This document shows positions 22,081-30,918 of a stretch of DNA of 38,162 nt, piece after piece; the stretch's first letter is position 1; each line of letters begins with the position of its first letter. The notes below the pieces were generated by a model, which was given only the letters and a program-made list of their open reading frames with translations, ran no database searches and was not told where the DNA came from. The stretch comes from Phenylobacterium sp. (GTDB taxonomy: Bacteria; Pseudomonadota; Alphaproteobacteria; Caulobacterales; Caulobacteraceae). The stretch lies in the NCBI RefSeq assembly GCF_030698145.1, contig NZ_JAUYNW010000066.1, positions 5,001 through 43,162 of the forward strand, written 5' to 3'. The position numbers and the translations under genes are program-made.

Positions 22081-22695
22081 CTATCCTAACATGGCGCGCG
22101 CGAGCGCGTCCGGCAAAAGCCCTTCTCGAGCCATATGGTAGCCCCGAAGCAGCATCGCCACTGTCAGGGCGTCCTGAATTTGTCCGGCCATGGCGATATC
22201 CAGAATCTCGCGGAACGGCGCGCGGACCCGAGCGATGTCCTCGGTGCCGTCGCCTACCGGCTCGGCCGCCGCCTGGGTCAGGCCCGTGGCCAGGTAGCCT
22301 ATGGCCAGTTCATCGGTCACAGAGTTGGAAAGCTGCATCCGCAGGATCTCCGTCCAGCGGGCGGCGGCCAGGCCCGTCTCCTCCAGCAGCTCGCGCCGGG
22401 CGCCCTCCAGCGGCGCCTCGTCCAGCGGTCCGCCGCCTTCCGGGATCTCCCAGCTATAGTCGCCGAAGGGAAAGCGGTTCTGGCCCACCAGGGTCACCGT
22501 TCCATCGTCGTGCAGGGGCAGGATCGCCAGGGCGCGGTTCTTGAAGTTCACCAAGCCGTACAGGGCCGGCTGTCCGGTCGGGGCCACGGCGGTCTGCTCG
22601 GTGACGCTGATCCAGGGATTGTCATAGACGCGCCGCGCCGCCCCGGCTTTCCAGGGCTTGCCATGCGCGATCAGCCAGTCTGGTTTTTGCGACAT
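22081..22695 (-). CDS. Nudix hydrolase (ADP-ribose pyrophosphatase-like)
   Basis: 204 residues. The Nudix box G-x5-E-x7-RE-L-x-EE-x-G-L is complete (EGGGPLDEAPLEGARRELLEETGL region, about 86-108). The sequence before it (LPLHDDGTVTLVGQNRFPFGDYSWEIPEGG) is typical of the ADP-ribose/ADP-sugar pyrophosphatase branch. It should hydrolyse a nucleoside diphosphate sugar in the cytoplasm. It is the first gene of a probable two-gene transcript with cysE and is divergent from the nitroreductase. Confidence 0.9.
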   Translation of the reverse strand: MSQKPDWLIAHGKPWKAGAARRVYDNPWISVTEQTAVAPTGQPALYGLVNFKNRALAILPLHDDGTVTLVGQNRFPFGDYSWEIPEGGGPLDEAPLEGARRELLEETGLAAARWTEILRMQLSNSVTDELAIGYLATGLTQAAAEPVGDGTEDIARVRAPFREILDIAMAGQIQDALTVAMLLRGYHMAREGLLPDALARAMLG

Positions 22696-22777
22696 ATTCT
22701 CAACTAGCCTTGCGAGACGGCGGCGCAGGCCTCAATAAAGGACCTCCCCTATCGGTTTCCCTAACGAGGCGCTGGCC

Positions 22778-23389
22778 GTGACCGTCGTTCTACCCCCCAC
22801 GCCCCTCTTCGGGACGCCCGTCGAACAGCCACCGCATCCCGACGTCCTCGACTTCCTGGCCCGCCGTCGCTCCTCGTCGGCCGTGACCCTGGCCGAGCCC
22901 GCCCCCCGTCCCGACGAGGTCACGGCCCTGATCGCCCTGGCCTCGCGGGTGCCCGATCACGGGAAGTTGTCGCCCTGGCGGTTCATAATCCTCGATTCCG
23001 AGGGCAAGGCGGCCTTCGCGGCCAAGCTGGAGGCCCTCGCCGAGGCGCGCGGCGATCCCCGCGCGGCGGCCAAACTGGTCAAGCTGAAGCTGCCTCCGAT
23101 CGGGATCGCGGTGGTCTCCCGCACGGTCCAGCATGAGATTCCGGAGTGGGAGCAGGTGCTCTCGGCGGGCGCGGTCTGCACCACCCTGCTCTATGCCGCC
23201 CTGGCCCTTGGTTACGGCGCCAACTGGATCACCGACTGGTACGCGTATGACGCGCAAGCCAAGGCCGCGCTTGGCCTTGCGGAGAGCGAGCGGGTCGCCG
23301 GGTTCATCCTGCTGGGGACGCCGAAGGAGCCGCCGCTGGAGCGCGAGCGCCCCGATCCGGCCGCCCTCACCACGCTCTGGCGGCCCTGA
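22778..23389 (+). CDS. Nitroreductase family FMN oxidoreductase
   Basis: 203 residues, GTG start with GAGGCG upstream. FMN-contact motifs of the small nitroreductases are visible: LARRRSSSAVTL near 27-38, SRVPDHGKLSPWRF near 58-72 and GYGANWITDWY in the last third. The pattern is like E. coli YdjA. These enzymes use NAD(P)H to reduce nitro compounds or quinones, but the physiological substrate is usually unknown. A hairpin at 23410-23439 follows the stop. Confidence 0.9.
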   Translation: MTVVLPPTPLFGTPVEQPPHPDVLDFLARRRSSSAVTLAEPAPRPDEVTALIALASRVPDHGKLSPWRFIILDSEGKAAFAAKLEALAEARGDPRAAAKLVKLKLPPIGIAVVSRTVQHEIPEWEQVLSAGAVCTTLLYAALALGYGANWITDWYAYDAQAKAALGLAESERVAGFILLGTPKEPPLERERPDPAALTTLWRP

Positions 23390-23409
23390 GCCAGGGCCAG
23401 ATACACGAC

Positions 23410-23439
23410 GGCCGGACGGCGATGGCGCGCCGCCCGGCC
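23410..23439. terminator. Hairpin after the nitroreductase gene
   Basis: GGCCGG-A-CGGCG, loop ATGGCG, CGCCG-C-CCGGCC, one internal mismatch. It has no T-run, so terminator function is only likely by position. The rest of the gap to 23680 is AT-richer (CAATTAATATG at about 23650) and contains no gene I can support. Confidence 0.4.
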
Positions 23440-23679
23440 TGAAGTGTGACACGCCCGAGGAGAGATGGGCGATGTCCTCATAGCACGCCACGCCCTTGTC
23501 GGCTAGTCGACGCCGGCTCCGCCACAGCCAAGCTCGCCACCTTCGCGGCCGGCGGGCCTAGGTGGGCGCAGATCGACGGTTGTATTCAATAGTGCGAATA
23601 CTCTTGCCCGCGCGAACTCTGCAGCGGATGCAACCGTTCGACCTCGGACAATTAATATGTCCCAACGTCGAATTCTGAC

Positions 23680-24135
23680 TCAGCCTCTTCCACGGTAGGA
23701 CGCTACGCCTTGATCGGGGATCCAGAGTCCCTCCGGCGCGGGTCCGGTCTGCCAGAAGACATCGATCGGAATGCCGCCACGGGGAAACCAGTAGCCGCCA
23801 ATTCTCAGCCAGCGCGGCGCGGCCGTCTCCACGATCCGGCGCCCAATGGCCACGGTGCAGTCCTCGTGGAAGGCCCCATGGCTGCGGAAGGCGCCTAGAT
23901 AGAGCTTCAGCGACTTGGATTCGATCAGCCAGTCGCCCGGCGCGTAGTCGATCACCAGGTGGGCGAAGTCCGGCTGGCCGGTGACCGGGCACAGGGAGGT
24001 GAATTCCGGCGCCGTGAACCGGGCCAGGTAGAGCACGTCGGCCTGCGGGTTGGGCACGCGCTCCAGCACCGCGTCTTGCGGATTGTCGAAGCCGCGGACC
24101 TCGCGGCCCAGCTGGGTCAGATGCGTCTCGTCCAT
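23680..24135 (-). CDS. queF: NADPH-dependent 7-cyano-7-deazaguanine reductase
   Basis: 151 residues, the short single-domain (YkvM) type. It reduces preQ0 to preQ1 in queuosine synthesis for tRNA. The catalytic Cys49 lies in [12 protein letters not shown] and Asp56 follows at the expected distance; the family motif ESKSLKLY is at 72-79. The ATG at 24135 ([10 protein letters not shown]) was chosen because the family starts there. The frame is open to an ATG 25 codons upstream (MSVSTYDLL), which would add an unusual tail. No other queuosine genes are in the window. Confidence 0.92.
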   Translation of the reverse strand: MDETHLTQLGREVRGFDNPQDAVLERVPNPQADVLYLARFTAPEFTSLCPVTGQPDFAHLVIDYAPGDWLIESKSLKLYLGAFRSHGAFHEDCTVAIGRRIVETAAPRWLRIGGYWFPRGGIPIDVFWQTGPAPEGLWIPDQGVASYRGRG

Positions 24136-24230
24136 GGCGGCGATGTAGCCCTTGGGCTTGCGCAGGGCAACCGGGACAGCCGAGAGTAGGTCATAGGTCG
24201 ATACCGACAACTCAAATTGGAGAGCGCGCG

Positions 24231-25034
24231 ATGGCCGGCAGGGATTTCGAGAGCTTCGTGGTGGTGGTGACCGGAGCCTCCACCGGCCTTGGCCGGGCGA
24301 TCGCGGTGGAGACCGCCAGCCGCGGCGCCGCGGCGGTGATCATCAACTATGCCCGCAGCCTCGAGGAGGCGCAGGAAACCGCCCGCCAGGTCGAGGCCCA
24401 CGGCGCCAAGGCGGTGCTGGTGCAGGGCGATGTGGCCCTCGACGCAGACTGCCGCCGGATCGCCGCGGCGGCGGAGCCGTTCGGTCGGGTGGACGCCCTG
24501 TTCAATAACGCCGGGATCACCAAGTTCGCCCCCAACCACGCCGACATGGAGGCGGTTTCGGCCGAGGACTTCCTGTCGCTCTACGGCGTCAATGTGGTGG
24601 GCGCCTTCCAGATGGTCCGCGCCTGCCGCGCCCTGCTGGAGGCCGCGCCCCAACCCGGCGCGGTGGTCAACACCTCGTCCATCGCCGGCGTGGCGGGGAT
24701 CGGCTCCTCGGTGCCCTACGCCGCCTCGAAGGGCGCCATGAACACCATGACCCTGTCGCTGGCCCGCGCCCTGGCGCCCAAGATCCGGGTCAACGCCATC
24801 TGCCCGGGCTTCATCGATACGCCATGGTTCGGCAAGGGCGTCGGCGAGGACCAGGCCGCTCGGGTCCGGGCCGGCGCGGCGGCCAACACCCCGCTCAAAG
24901 CCGCCTCGACCGCCGAGGATGTGGCCGCCGCCGCGGTGTTCCTGGCCTCCACCGCATCGCGCCATGTGACCGGCGAAACCCTGCTGGTCGACGCGGGGAC
25001 TCACCTGAACTATTCGCCGCTCTCCATGCGTTAA
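24231..25034 (+). CDS. Short-chain dehydrogenase/reductase
   Basis: 267 residues, classical SDR. Cofactor motif TGASTGLG (14-21), NNAG at about 91-94, catalytic Ser in NTSSIAG and the YAASKGA Tyr-Lys pair are all present. FabG-like ending ([14 protein letters not shown]). It uses NAD(P)H to reduce or oxidise an alcohol or ketone; substrate unknown. TTGGAG eight bases upstream of the ATG fixes the start. It is divergent from queF. Confidence 0.9.
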   Translation: MAGRDFESFVVVVTGASTGLGRAIAVETASRGAAAVIINYARSLEEAQETARQVEAHGAKAVLVQGDVALDADCRRIAAAAEPFGRVDALFNNAGITKFAPNHADMEAVSAEDFLSLYGVNVVGAFQMVRACRALLEAAPQPGAVVNTSSIAGVAGIGSSVPYAASKGAMNTMTLSLARALAPKIRVNAICPGFIDTPWFGKGVGEDQAARVRAGAAANTPLKAASTAEDVAAAAVFLASTASRHVTGETLLVDAGTHLNYSPLSMR

Positions 25035-25054
25035 GCGGTAATGCGTGAACGACG

Positions 25055-25072
25055 TGTGACGGAAAAGTCACA
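25055..25072. promoter_or_regulatory. Inverted repeat upstream of the TorF-like porin gene
   Basis: TGTGAC-N6-GTCACA, perfect 6-base arms, 20 bases after the SDR stop and about 170 bases before the porin start. It resembles CRP/FNR-family half-sites, but the centre-to-centre spacing is two bases longer than the canonical CRP site. It overlaps a second short repeat GAAAAG...CTTTTC. Confidence 0.35.
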
Positions 25073-25240
25073 GCTTTTCGCCTAAAAGTCCGGCGCCTGC
25101 TTTCGTTAACGCTCAAAAATCGAACACGGCATAGGTAGAGCCGTCCATCGGCTCCGCTCGCGTTGATCTGGAACTCGCCCGCGTGGCGATCTCCCTCGAC
25201 GATCGGGCGGAGCTCGATCGAATAAGAAGGGGATAACAAA

Positions 25241-25933
25241 ATGAAACTGATTAAAACGACGCTTCTCGCCGCCGTAGCCTCCGTCGCCATGAGCGGCGCG
25301 GCCCTGGCGCAAGAGGGCGTGTTCGACTTCTCGTACAATGTCGGCGTCGCGACGGACTACGTGTTCCGCGGCGTGAGCCAGACCGACGAGAACGGCCAGT
25401 TGTTCGCGGGCGTCGACACCACGCTCTGGGGCATCGGCTACGCCGGCGCGTGGATTTCGAACGTCGACTTCGGCGGCAGCACCGACGGCGAGCTGGACCT
25501 CTATGCCGGCGTCAAGCCGAAGGTTGGCCCGGTCCAACTGGACATCGGCGTCATCTATTACGGCTACCTGAACCAGTCATCGGGCGCTGACGAGGACTAC
25601 ACCGAGTTCAAGATCGCCGGCTCCGTGCCGGCTGGTCCGGCCACCGTGGGCGCGGCCTTCTACTATTCCGACGACTTCTTCGGCGGGACGGGCGAGGCGA
25701 CCTATTTCGAGGTGAACGGCTCGGTGCCGGTCGCCGAGAAGGTCACCCTCTCGGGCGCCATCGGCCAGCAGAACGTGGTCGGCCCGTTCGACTACACCAC
25801 CTGGAACCTGGGCGCCGGCTACGCCATCAACGACACCGTGGGCCTGGACCTGCGCTACCACGACACCGACGAAGACTCGTTCGGCGAAATCTACGAGGGC
25901 CGCGTCGTGCTCGGCCTGAAGGTCGTGTTCTAG
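25241..25933 (+). CDS. TorF family putative porin
   Basis: 230 residues. Signal peptide (MKLIKTTLLAAVASVAMSGAALA) and a mature beta-barrel of alternating hydrophobic strands ending in Phe, the outer-membrane protein C-terminal signature. The opening FSYNVGVATDYVFRGVSQTDENGQLFAG is typical of the TorF/gcw_chp porin family. Transported substrate is unknown. GAAGGGG supports the start. Codon use is that of a highly expressed gene, and a strong terminator follows. Confidence 0.88.
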   Translation: MKLIKTTLLAAVASVAMSGAALAQEGVFDFSYNVGVATDYVFRGVSQTDENGQLFAGVDTTLWGIGYAGAWISNVDFGGSTDGELDLYAGVKPKVGPVQLDIGVIYYGYLNQSSGADEDYTEFKIAGSVPAGPATVGAAFYYSDDFFGGTGEATYFEVNGSVPVAEKVTLSGAIGQQNVVGPFDYTTWNLGAGYAINDTVGLDLRYHDTDEDSFGEIYEGRVVLGLKVVF

Positions 25934-25959
25934 GCTTTTCAGTAATTTAAGCCTATTAG

Positions 25960-25989
25960 GAGCCGCCCCGGTCACGGGGCGGCTCTTTT
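25960..25989 (+). terminator. Intrinsic terminator of the porin gene
   Basis: GAGCCGCCCCG (25960-25970), loop GTCA, CGGGGCGGCTC (25975-25985), then TTTTATTTT. A perfect 11-bp stem with T-tail, 26 bases after the porin stop. Confidence 0.9.
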
Positions 25990-26143
25990 ATTTTCCGCGC
26001 ACACGCGTCAGGCGAAGAAGAGTTCCCCCGACGCACGAAAAATGCTCGGACTGTGGGAGCCAAACATCAGGCCCCGAGTTTCATTGGACGGTCGCGTTCG
26101 CGCGTCTATGTTGCGGCAAGAGACGGCGAGCGGAGCGCGACTC

Positions 26144-28084
26144 ATGGAGCAGATGGCCAATCGGGCCCAGACCATCGTCGCGGACACTCTTATCGCTGCC
26201 GGGGCCTTCTTCCTGGCCTACATTCTCTCCTCCGCACGTATTCTCGAACTGGGCGTCGCTGGCCTTCCCACGCTGAAACTCCTGCAGCTCGTCGGGATCT
26301 ATGGCGCGCTCGCCGCGGTGTTCTCGACCATCTTCCGGCGTGAGCTCTCGCCCTGGCGCTACGTGTCGATCCCCGACGCCCTGGTGCTCACCCGAACCGC
26401 TTTCCTGACCGCCGGCGTCTTCCTGCTGACCGTGTTCGTGGTCGATCGCGCCGACGGCCTGCCGCGCTCGGCGCTCGCTATGGCGGTGATCTTCCAGATG
26501 GTGGGCTGCATGGGCGCGCGGATCGTGCGCCGCGCCCTGCATGAGCATGCGCTGGACTCTTTCGCCCCGCTGAAGACCGTCAAGGACCGCACGCCCCAGG
26601 CCCCTTCCCTGCTGCTGATCGGTCCGCCGTCCCTGGCTGACTCCTATCTGCGCGATGTGGCGCGCCGCCACGACCACGCCTGGACCCCGGTCGGCATCGT
26701 CGGCTCCGACGCCCGCGACGTGGGTCAGCAGGTGCGCGGCGTCTGCGTGATCGAAAGCCTCGACAACCTCGACGCGGCCATGACCGACCTGCGCCGCTGG
26801 AACCGCTACCCCCGCGCCATCCTGTTCCTGGACGAACCCGGTCGCCTGCGCGGCCTGACCGCCGACCAACTCGGCCAGCTCAAGAACGACGGCATCCGCC
26901 TGTTGCGCCTGCCTTCCATCGTCGAGCTCGCCCATCAGGACGGCATGGCCCTGCTGCCCATGCGCGAGATTAGCGTCGAGGAGCTGCTGGCCCGCGATCC
27001 TATCGAGCTGGACCGCGCCGCGGTCGGGGCACTGATTCGTGGCCGCCGGGTGTTGATCACCGGCGCCGGCGGCTCCATCGGCGCCGAACTCTGCCGTCAG
27101 GTGGCCGCCTTCCAGGCCGCCCACGTGACCATGATGGACTTCTCCGAGACCTCGCTGTTCGAGATCGAGCGAGAGATGGCCGAGACCTGGCCTGTGCTGT
27201 CGCGCAGCGCTGTGCTCTGCGACGTGCGCAATGCGCGGCGGCTGGAACAGGCCTTCAAGAACGAAAAGCCCCACCTGGTCTTCCACGCCGCGGCCCTCAA
27301 ACATGTCTCCATGGTCGAACGTCATCCCTGCGAGGGCGTGCTGACCAATGTGGTGGGCACCTGGAACGTGGCCGAGGCTTCCAAATCCTGCGGCGCGGCC
27401 CAGATGGTGCTGATCTCCACCGACAAGGCGGTCGACCCGTCCAACGTCATGGGCGCGACCAAGCGCCTGGCCGAGTCGGTGATCCAGGCCCAGCAGGCCG
27501 GCCAGGGCACCCGCTTCTGCGCCGTGCGCTTCGGCAATGTCCTCGGCTCGGCGGGCTCCGTCGTGCCGATCTTCAAGTCGCAGATCGATCGCGGCGGGCC
27601 GGTGACGGTCACCCACGAGGAGATCGAACGCTTCTTCATGACCATTCCGGAGGCGGCTCAGCTCGTCCTCCACGCCACCGCCACGAGCGCCGAAGGCGAG
27701 GAGACCGCCCACGCCCGCCTCTTCCTGCTGGAGATGGGCGAACCCGTGCGGATCATGGACCTGGCGCGCCAGATGATCGCGCTCTCCGGCCGCAGCCCGG
27801 GCAAGGACATCGAGATCGAGATCACCGGCCTGCGCCCCGGCGAAAAGCTGACCGAGGCCCTGCTGGACGAGACCGAACGCTCCCTGCCCTGCGCGCCGAA
27901 GGTGATGGAGGTGGTCTCCTCCTCGGCCCTGCGCATCACCAGCAACCACCTGGTGGAGATCGAAAGCCTGGCCGAGAAGGGCGACGTCGAAGACGTCCGC
28001 CGCGCCCTGTTCGACCTGGTCGGCCAGATCCGCGGCGAGAAGCCCGGCGCCGCCCCCACCCTGCGCGTCGTCGCCAACGGGTGA
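26144..28084 (+). CDS. Membrane-bound nucleotide-sugar dehydratase/epimerase (CapD/WbpM type)
   Basis: 646 residues from the ATG at 26144. Four predicted membrane helices occupy about the first 130 residues, followed by a small Rossmann-like domain (LLLIGPPSLADSY) and the catalytic SDR domain from about 305. There are the NAD motif GAGGSIGAELCRQ, ALKHVSMVERHP, STDKAVDPSNVMGATKR and ITGLRPGEKL. The Met-Gly-x-x-Lys in place of Tyr-x-x-x-Lys marks the WbpM/CapD dehydratase group, which makes UDP-4-keto-6-deoxy sugars for surface polysaccharide. The start is less sure: in-frame ATGs at 26042 and 26108 exist, but GGAG is found only before 26144. It leads the epimerase gene by 31 bases. Confidence 0.88.
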   Translation: MEQMANRAQTIVADTLIAAGAFFLAYILSSARILELGVAGLPTLKLLQLVGIYGALAAVFSTIFRRELSPWRYVSIPDALVLTRTAFLTAGVFLLTVFVVDRADGLPRSALAMAVIFQMVGCMGARIVRRALHEHALDSFAPLKTVKDRTPQAPSLLLIGPPSLADSYLRDVARRHDHAWTPVGIVGSDARDVGQQVRGVCVIESLDNLDAAMTDLRRWNRYPRAILFLDEPGRLRGLTADQLGQLKNDGIRLLRLPSIVELAHQDGMALLPMREISVEELLARDPIELDRAAVGALIRGRRVLITGAGGSIGAELCRQVAAFQAAHVTMMDFSETSLFEIEREMAETWPVLSRSAVLCDVRNARRLEQAFKNEKPHLVFHAAALKHVSMVERHPCEGVLTNVVGTWNVAEASKSCGAAQMVLISTDKAVDPSNVMGATKRLAESVIQAQQAGQGTRFCAVRFGNVLGSAGSVVPIFKSQIDRGGPVTVTHEEIERFFMTIPEAAQLVLHATATSAEGEETAHARLFLLEMGEPVRIMDLARQMIALSGRSPGKDIEIEITGLRPGEKLTEALLDETERSLPCAPKVMEVVSSSALRITSNHLVEIESLAEKGDVEDVRRALFDLVGQIRGEKPGAAPTLRVVANG

Positions 28085-28115
28085 CGCCCGCGCCCAGACG
28101 GGTTAAGCGGGCTGC

Positions 28116-29138
28116 ATGGCGCTTATCCTGGTCACCGGCACGGCCGGCTTCATCGGCTCCCATGTCGCCCACCGGCTGCTTGACCGCGGCGACACGGTGG
28201 TCGGCCTGGACAACCTCAACACCTACTACGACCCCATCCTGAAGCACGCCCGCCTGGCGCGCCTGGAGGCGCGCGAAGGCTACCGCCACGCCGCCATCGA
28301 CCTGGCGGACCGCGAGGCCGTCGCGGCCCTGTTCGCCGACACCAGGCCGCAGGGCGTCATCAATCTCGCCGCCCAGGCAGGGGTCCGCTACAGCCTGGAA
28401 AAGCCGCAGGCCTATGTCGACTCGAACCTGGTGGGCTTCGGCAACGTGCTGGAGGGATGCCGGGCCGTGCAGCCCAGCCACCTGGTCTTCGCCTCGACCA
28501 GCACGGTCTACGGCGCCAACGGCAACTTCCCATCGTCGGTCCACGACCCGGTGCATCACCCGATCACACTCTATTCAGCGACCAAGCTCGCCAACGAGGC
28601 CATGGCCCACGCCTACGCCCACCTGTTCGGCGTGCCGGCGACGGGTCTGCGCTTCTTCACGGTCTACGGACCCTGGGGGCGTCCGGACATGGCGCTGTTC
28701 AAGTTCACCGAGGCGATCATCGCCGGACGCCCGATCGACGTCTATGGCGAGGGCCGCATGCAGCGGGACTTCACCTATGTCGACGATATCGTCACCGGCG
28801 TCGTCGCCGCCCTCGACCGGCCGGCCGCTCCGGATCCGGCGTGGGACGCCCGGGTTCCCGACCCCGCCACCAGCGGCGTCGCACCCTGGCGAGTGCTCAA
28901 CCTGGGCAACAACCGCTGCGTGGAGCTGATGCGCTACATCGAGGTCCTGGAAGAGAAACTCGGCCGCAAGGCCCAGCTCAACATGCTGCCCATGCAGCCC
29001 GGCGACGTGACGCGCACGGAAGCCGACATCGAAGAGACCGAGCGGGTCCTCGACTATGCACCACAAACCCGGATCGAGACCGGCGTGGCCCGGTTCGTCG
29101 ACTGGTATCTCGACTACTACCGCGTCGGCGCGAACTAG
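28116..29138 (+). CDS. UDP-glucuronate 4-epimerase (NAD-dependent)
   Basis: 340 residues, extended SDR. NAD motif TGTAGFIGSHVA (7-18), DNLNTYYDPILKHARL and LAAQAGVRYSLEKPQAYVDSN are typical of UDP-glucuronate 4-epimerases. The catalytic YxxxK is in YSATKLANE, and TVYGPWGRPDMA is the signature of this branch (GalE lacks it). It makes UDP-galacturonate for polysaccharide. It lies 31 bases after the dehydratase gene on the same strand and likely shares its transcript. Confidence 0.9.
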   Translation: MALILVTGTAGFIGSHVAHRLLDRGDTVVGLDNLNTYYDPILKHARLARLEAREGYRHAAIDLADREAVAALFADTRPQGVINLAAQAGVRYSLEKPQAYVDSNLVGFGNVLEGCRAVQPSHLVFASTSTVYGANGNFPSSVHDPVHHPITLYSATKLANEAMAHAYAHLFGVPATGLRFFTVYGPWGRPDMALFKFTEAIIAGRPIDVYGEGRMQRDFTYVDDIVTGVVAALDRPAAPDPAWDARVPDPATSGVAPWRVLNLGNNRCVELMRYIEVLEEKLGRKAQLNMLPMQPGDVTRTEADIEETERVLDYAPQTRIETGVARFVDWYLDYYRVGAN

Positions 29139-29147
29139 CTCGCGGCG

Positions 29148-29474
29148 TCAGGCGCCCTCGACCTCGACCTCGACCTCGACCTCGCGGAACCAACACTCGT
29201 CGTCCTTGCAATAGAGGATCCTGACGCCCTCGCCCTCGTCGGCCAGCAGGGTGTGGGCGCCATACCAAGCGCAGTCCTCTTCGCCGTCGGGATCGAGGTC
29301 GATGGCGTCGTCGCCCAGTTCCAGGAACAGCCGGGCGATGTTCTCCGGCGAGGCAAATATCTGTCTGATTTCAAAGCCGTCGGCGACCAGCTCCGCCAGC
29401 ATCCTGTCCAAGACGTCCGACAGTCGGCGGGCGGATTCAGTATCTTCGGATCCGGTCTCGGAAGGCGCCAGCAT
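29148..29474 (-). CDS. Small acidic hypothetical protein with a repeat-coded tail
   Basis: 108 residues, strongly acidic, no signal peptide or membrane helix. I do not recognise a domain. The core (IRQIFASPENIARLFLELGDDAID and CAWYGAHTLLADEGEGVRILYCKDDE) looks like a folded alpha/beta protein with four Cys/Trp positions. The last ten residues are alternating Glu-Val, coded by a hexanucleotide repeat. It is convergent with the epimerase gene and lies downstream of the AGE epimerase on the same strand, across a terminator-like hairpin. Confidence 0.65.
   Translation of the reverse strand: MLAPSETGSEDTESARRLSDVLDRMLAELVADGFEIRQIFASPENIARLFLELGDDAIDLDPDGEEDCAWYGAHTLLADEGEGVRILYCKDDECWFREVEVEVEVEGA
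29156..29184. repeat. Hexanucleotide tandem repeat
   Basis: CCTCGA repeated about 4.8 times without error. It lies within the small acidic gene and codes for its Glu-Val C-terminal tail on the minus strand. Because the unit is six bases, copy changes keep the frame and would change only tail length. Confidence 0.85.
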
Positions 29475-29563
29475 GATCTCGACTCAATCATTGCTGGCGA
29501 GCTGGCCAGCGAATGCTCAGGACGATCCCCGAATTCGCCGACGACGACAATCGAGAAAACCGC

Positions 29564-29607
29564 AAGCGCTCCGATAGATCTCGGAGTCTCAGGTCGGCGG
29601 AGCGCTT
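29564..29607 (-). terminator. Terminator-like hairpin after the AGE epimerase gene
   Basis: AAGCGCTCCG (29564-29573) pairs perfectly with CGGAGCGCTT (29598-29607); on the minus strand this is followed by GCGGTTTTC. An alternative stem, CTCCGA (29569-29574) with TCGGAG (29581-29586), overlaps it and cannot form at the same time. It lies 17 bases after the AGE gene stop. Confidence 0.6.
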
Positions 29608-29623
29608 CGGGTGAAGGGGGCGT

Positions 29624-30805
29624 CTAGCGTCCGGTCGCCTTGAACAGCTCAAGGCAGGCGCCGAGGATATGGTAGAACGAAGTGGCCGGCGCGGGCTCCT
29701 CGACGAAGGTCCCGTCCGCCCGCAGCTTGTCGCGCCAGGCGCCGGGCGTCGGGGTCTCCAGGTAACGCCGCAGCACCTGGGCCGCCGCGAGGGATGCGAT
29801 CTCCCCGTCGAACAGCAGGGTCGCCTTCAGGTGTTCGGTCTGCGGCCACAGGCGCGCGGTGGGGTCTCGCGGGCTGAAGTCGTCCCAGAGCTCATTCACC
29901 GCCACGCCGCGCGCGGGATCGACGCCGCGCCGGCCGGCTGCATAGAGCCCCAGCGCCGCCTTCGCGGCCCGCGAGTCGCCGCGCCGCTTGGCGTGGCGGT
30001 CCATCAGCCAGGCCCATTCGAACTGGTGGCCGGGCTCGACCAGCCGCCCGTCCTCGCCGTCGGCCAGCCGCCACTCGGCGTCGAAGAACTCCCGCAGGAA
30101 ACCGCCTTCGGGGTCGATGAAGACGCTCAGGGCCATCTCGACGATCTCGTCGACCATCACCTCCCACTCGCCGCCGCCCAGCTCGGCCCAGGCCATGGCG
30201 CCTTCCAGCAGGTGCATGTGGGCGTTGGCCTGGAAGGGGTGGGCGATGTTCTCGCGATAGCCGCCGGCGGGATGGCGCATGGCCTCAAGACCCTGGCGGA
30301 CACCGCGCGCCACCTGCGCCAGTTCACCGCCCCGCGGATCGGCCTGGTGCAGGGTGGCCGTGCCCAGCAGGGCGAAGGCCTGGTCGTACAGCATGGCCGT
30401 GTCGTCCAGCACTGCGCCGTCCAGTCCCACCAGCGTGCGGAACAGGCCGTCGGGCCGCGCGAACCGGTCGAGGAAGAAGTCCATCCCGTGCCAGGCGGCC
30501 TCGCGCCACGGCCCGTCCCAGCCCAACACGCCGGCCGTGGCGTAGACGAAGGCCTGGCGACCCTGGACCCGAGCGCGCCGCGGCGCCGGGCGCGGCTGGC
30601 CCTCGATGCTCAGGCCCTCGAAGAAACCGCCCCGCTGGCGGTCGGCGCCGGCGTCCCACCACAGCGGCAGGGCCTGCGTCCGCAGCCAGCGATCATACCA
30701 ATCGGCCGCCTGGGCCAGGTTCGCGAACCCGTCGCCCCCCGCCCGCGAACCCGTGTCCGCGCGCCTGATCGCCGAATCGATAGCCAAAACGCCTAACCTC
30801 GCCAC
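29624..30805 (-). CDS. AGE family sugar epimerase/isomerase
   Basis: 393 residues, the (alpha/alpha)6-barrel family of N-acylglucosamine 2-epimerases and mannose isomerases. Family motifs: RRARVQGRQAFVYATAGV (about 77-94), NAHMHLLEGAMAW, LVEPGHQFEWAWLM with a catalytic His, LWPQTEHLKATLL and the late His in SFYHIL. It interconverts aldoses and ketoses or C2 epimers of sugars (for example mannose/fructose) in the cytoplasm; the exact sugar cannot be set. It lies downstream of the exosortase operon on the same strand after a 113-base gap, so it may feed the polysaccharide pathway. Confidence 0.87.
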   Translation of the reverse strand: MARLGVLAIDSAIRRADTGSRAGGDGFANLAQAADWYDRWLRTQALPLWWDAGADRQRGGFFEGLSIEGQPRPAPRRARVQGRQAFVYATAGVLGWDGPWREAAWHGMDFFLDRFARPDGLFRTLVGLDGAVLDDTAMLYDQAFALLGTATLHQADPRGGELAQVARGVRQGLEAMRHPAGGYRENIAHPFQANAHMHLLEGAMAWAELGGGEWEVMVDEIVEMALSVFIDPEGGFLREFFDAEWRLADGEDGRLVEPGHQFEWAWLMDRHAKRRGDSRAAKAALGLYAAGRRGVDPARGVAVNELWDDFSPRDPTARLWPQTEHLKATLLFDGEIASLAAAQVLRRYLETPTPGAWRDKLRADGTFVEEPAPATSFYHILGACLELFKATGR

Positions 30806-30918
30806 TGGAGCGTCCCTCGATAGCGCTCCCGAAGCCGCACGTCACACAACTTCCGCCACCCGGCCCGCGCGTTTCATCGCAGGCCCGAGCCCTGGGTTTG
30901 GACGGAGGCGCCGGGAGC

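Noticed and set aside
24136..24210. Longer queF start with extra 25 residues
   Set aside because: The family begins at [10 protein letters not shown] and no ribosome binding site favours the longer form.
25055..25072. CRP binding site
   Set aside because: Half-sites TGTGA and TCACA are separated by 8 bases instead of 6, so it is reported only as an inverted repeat.
26081..27949. Open frame of 622 codons antisense to the CapD/WbpM-like gene
   Set aside because: A mirror of codon bias; the sense gene has all catalytic motifs.
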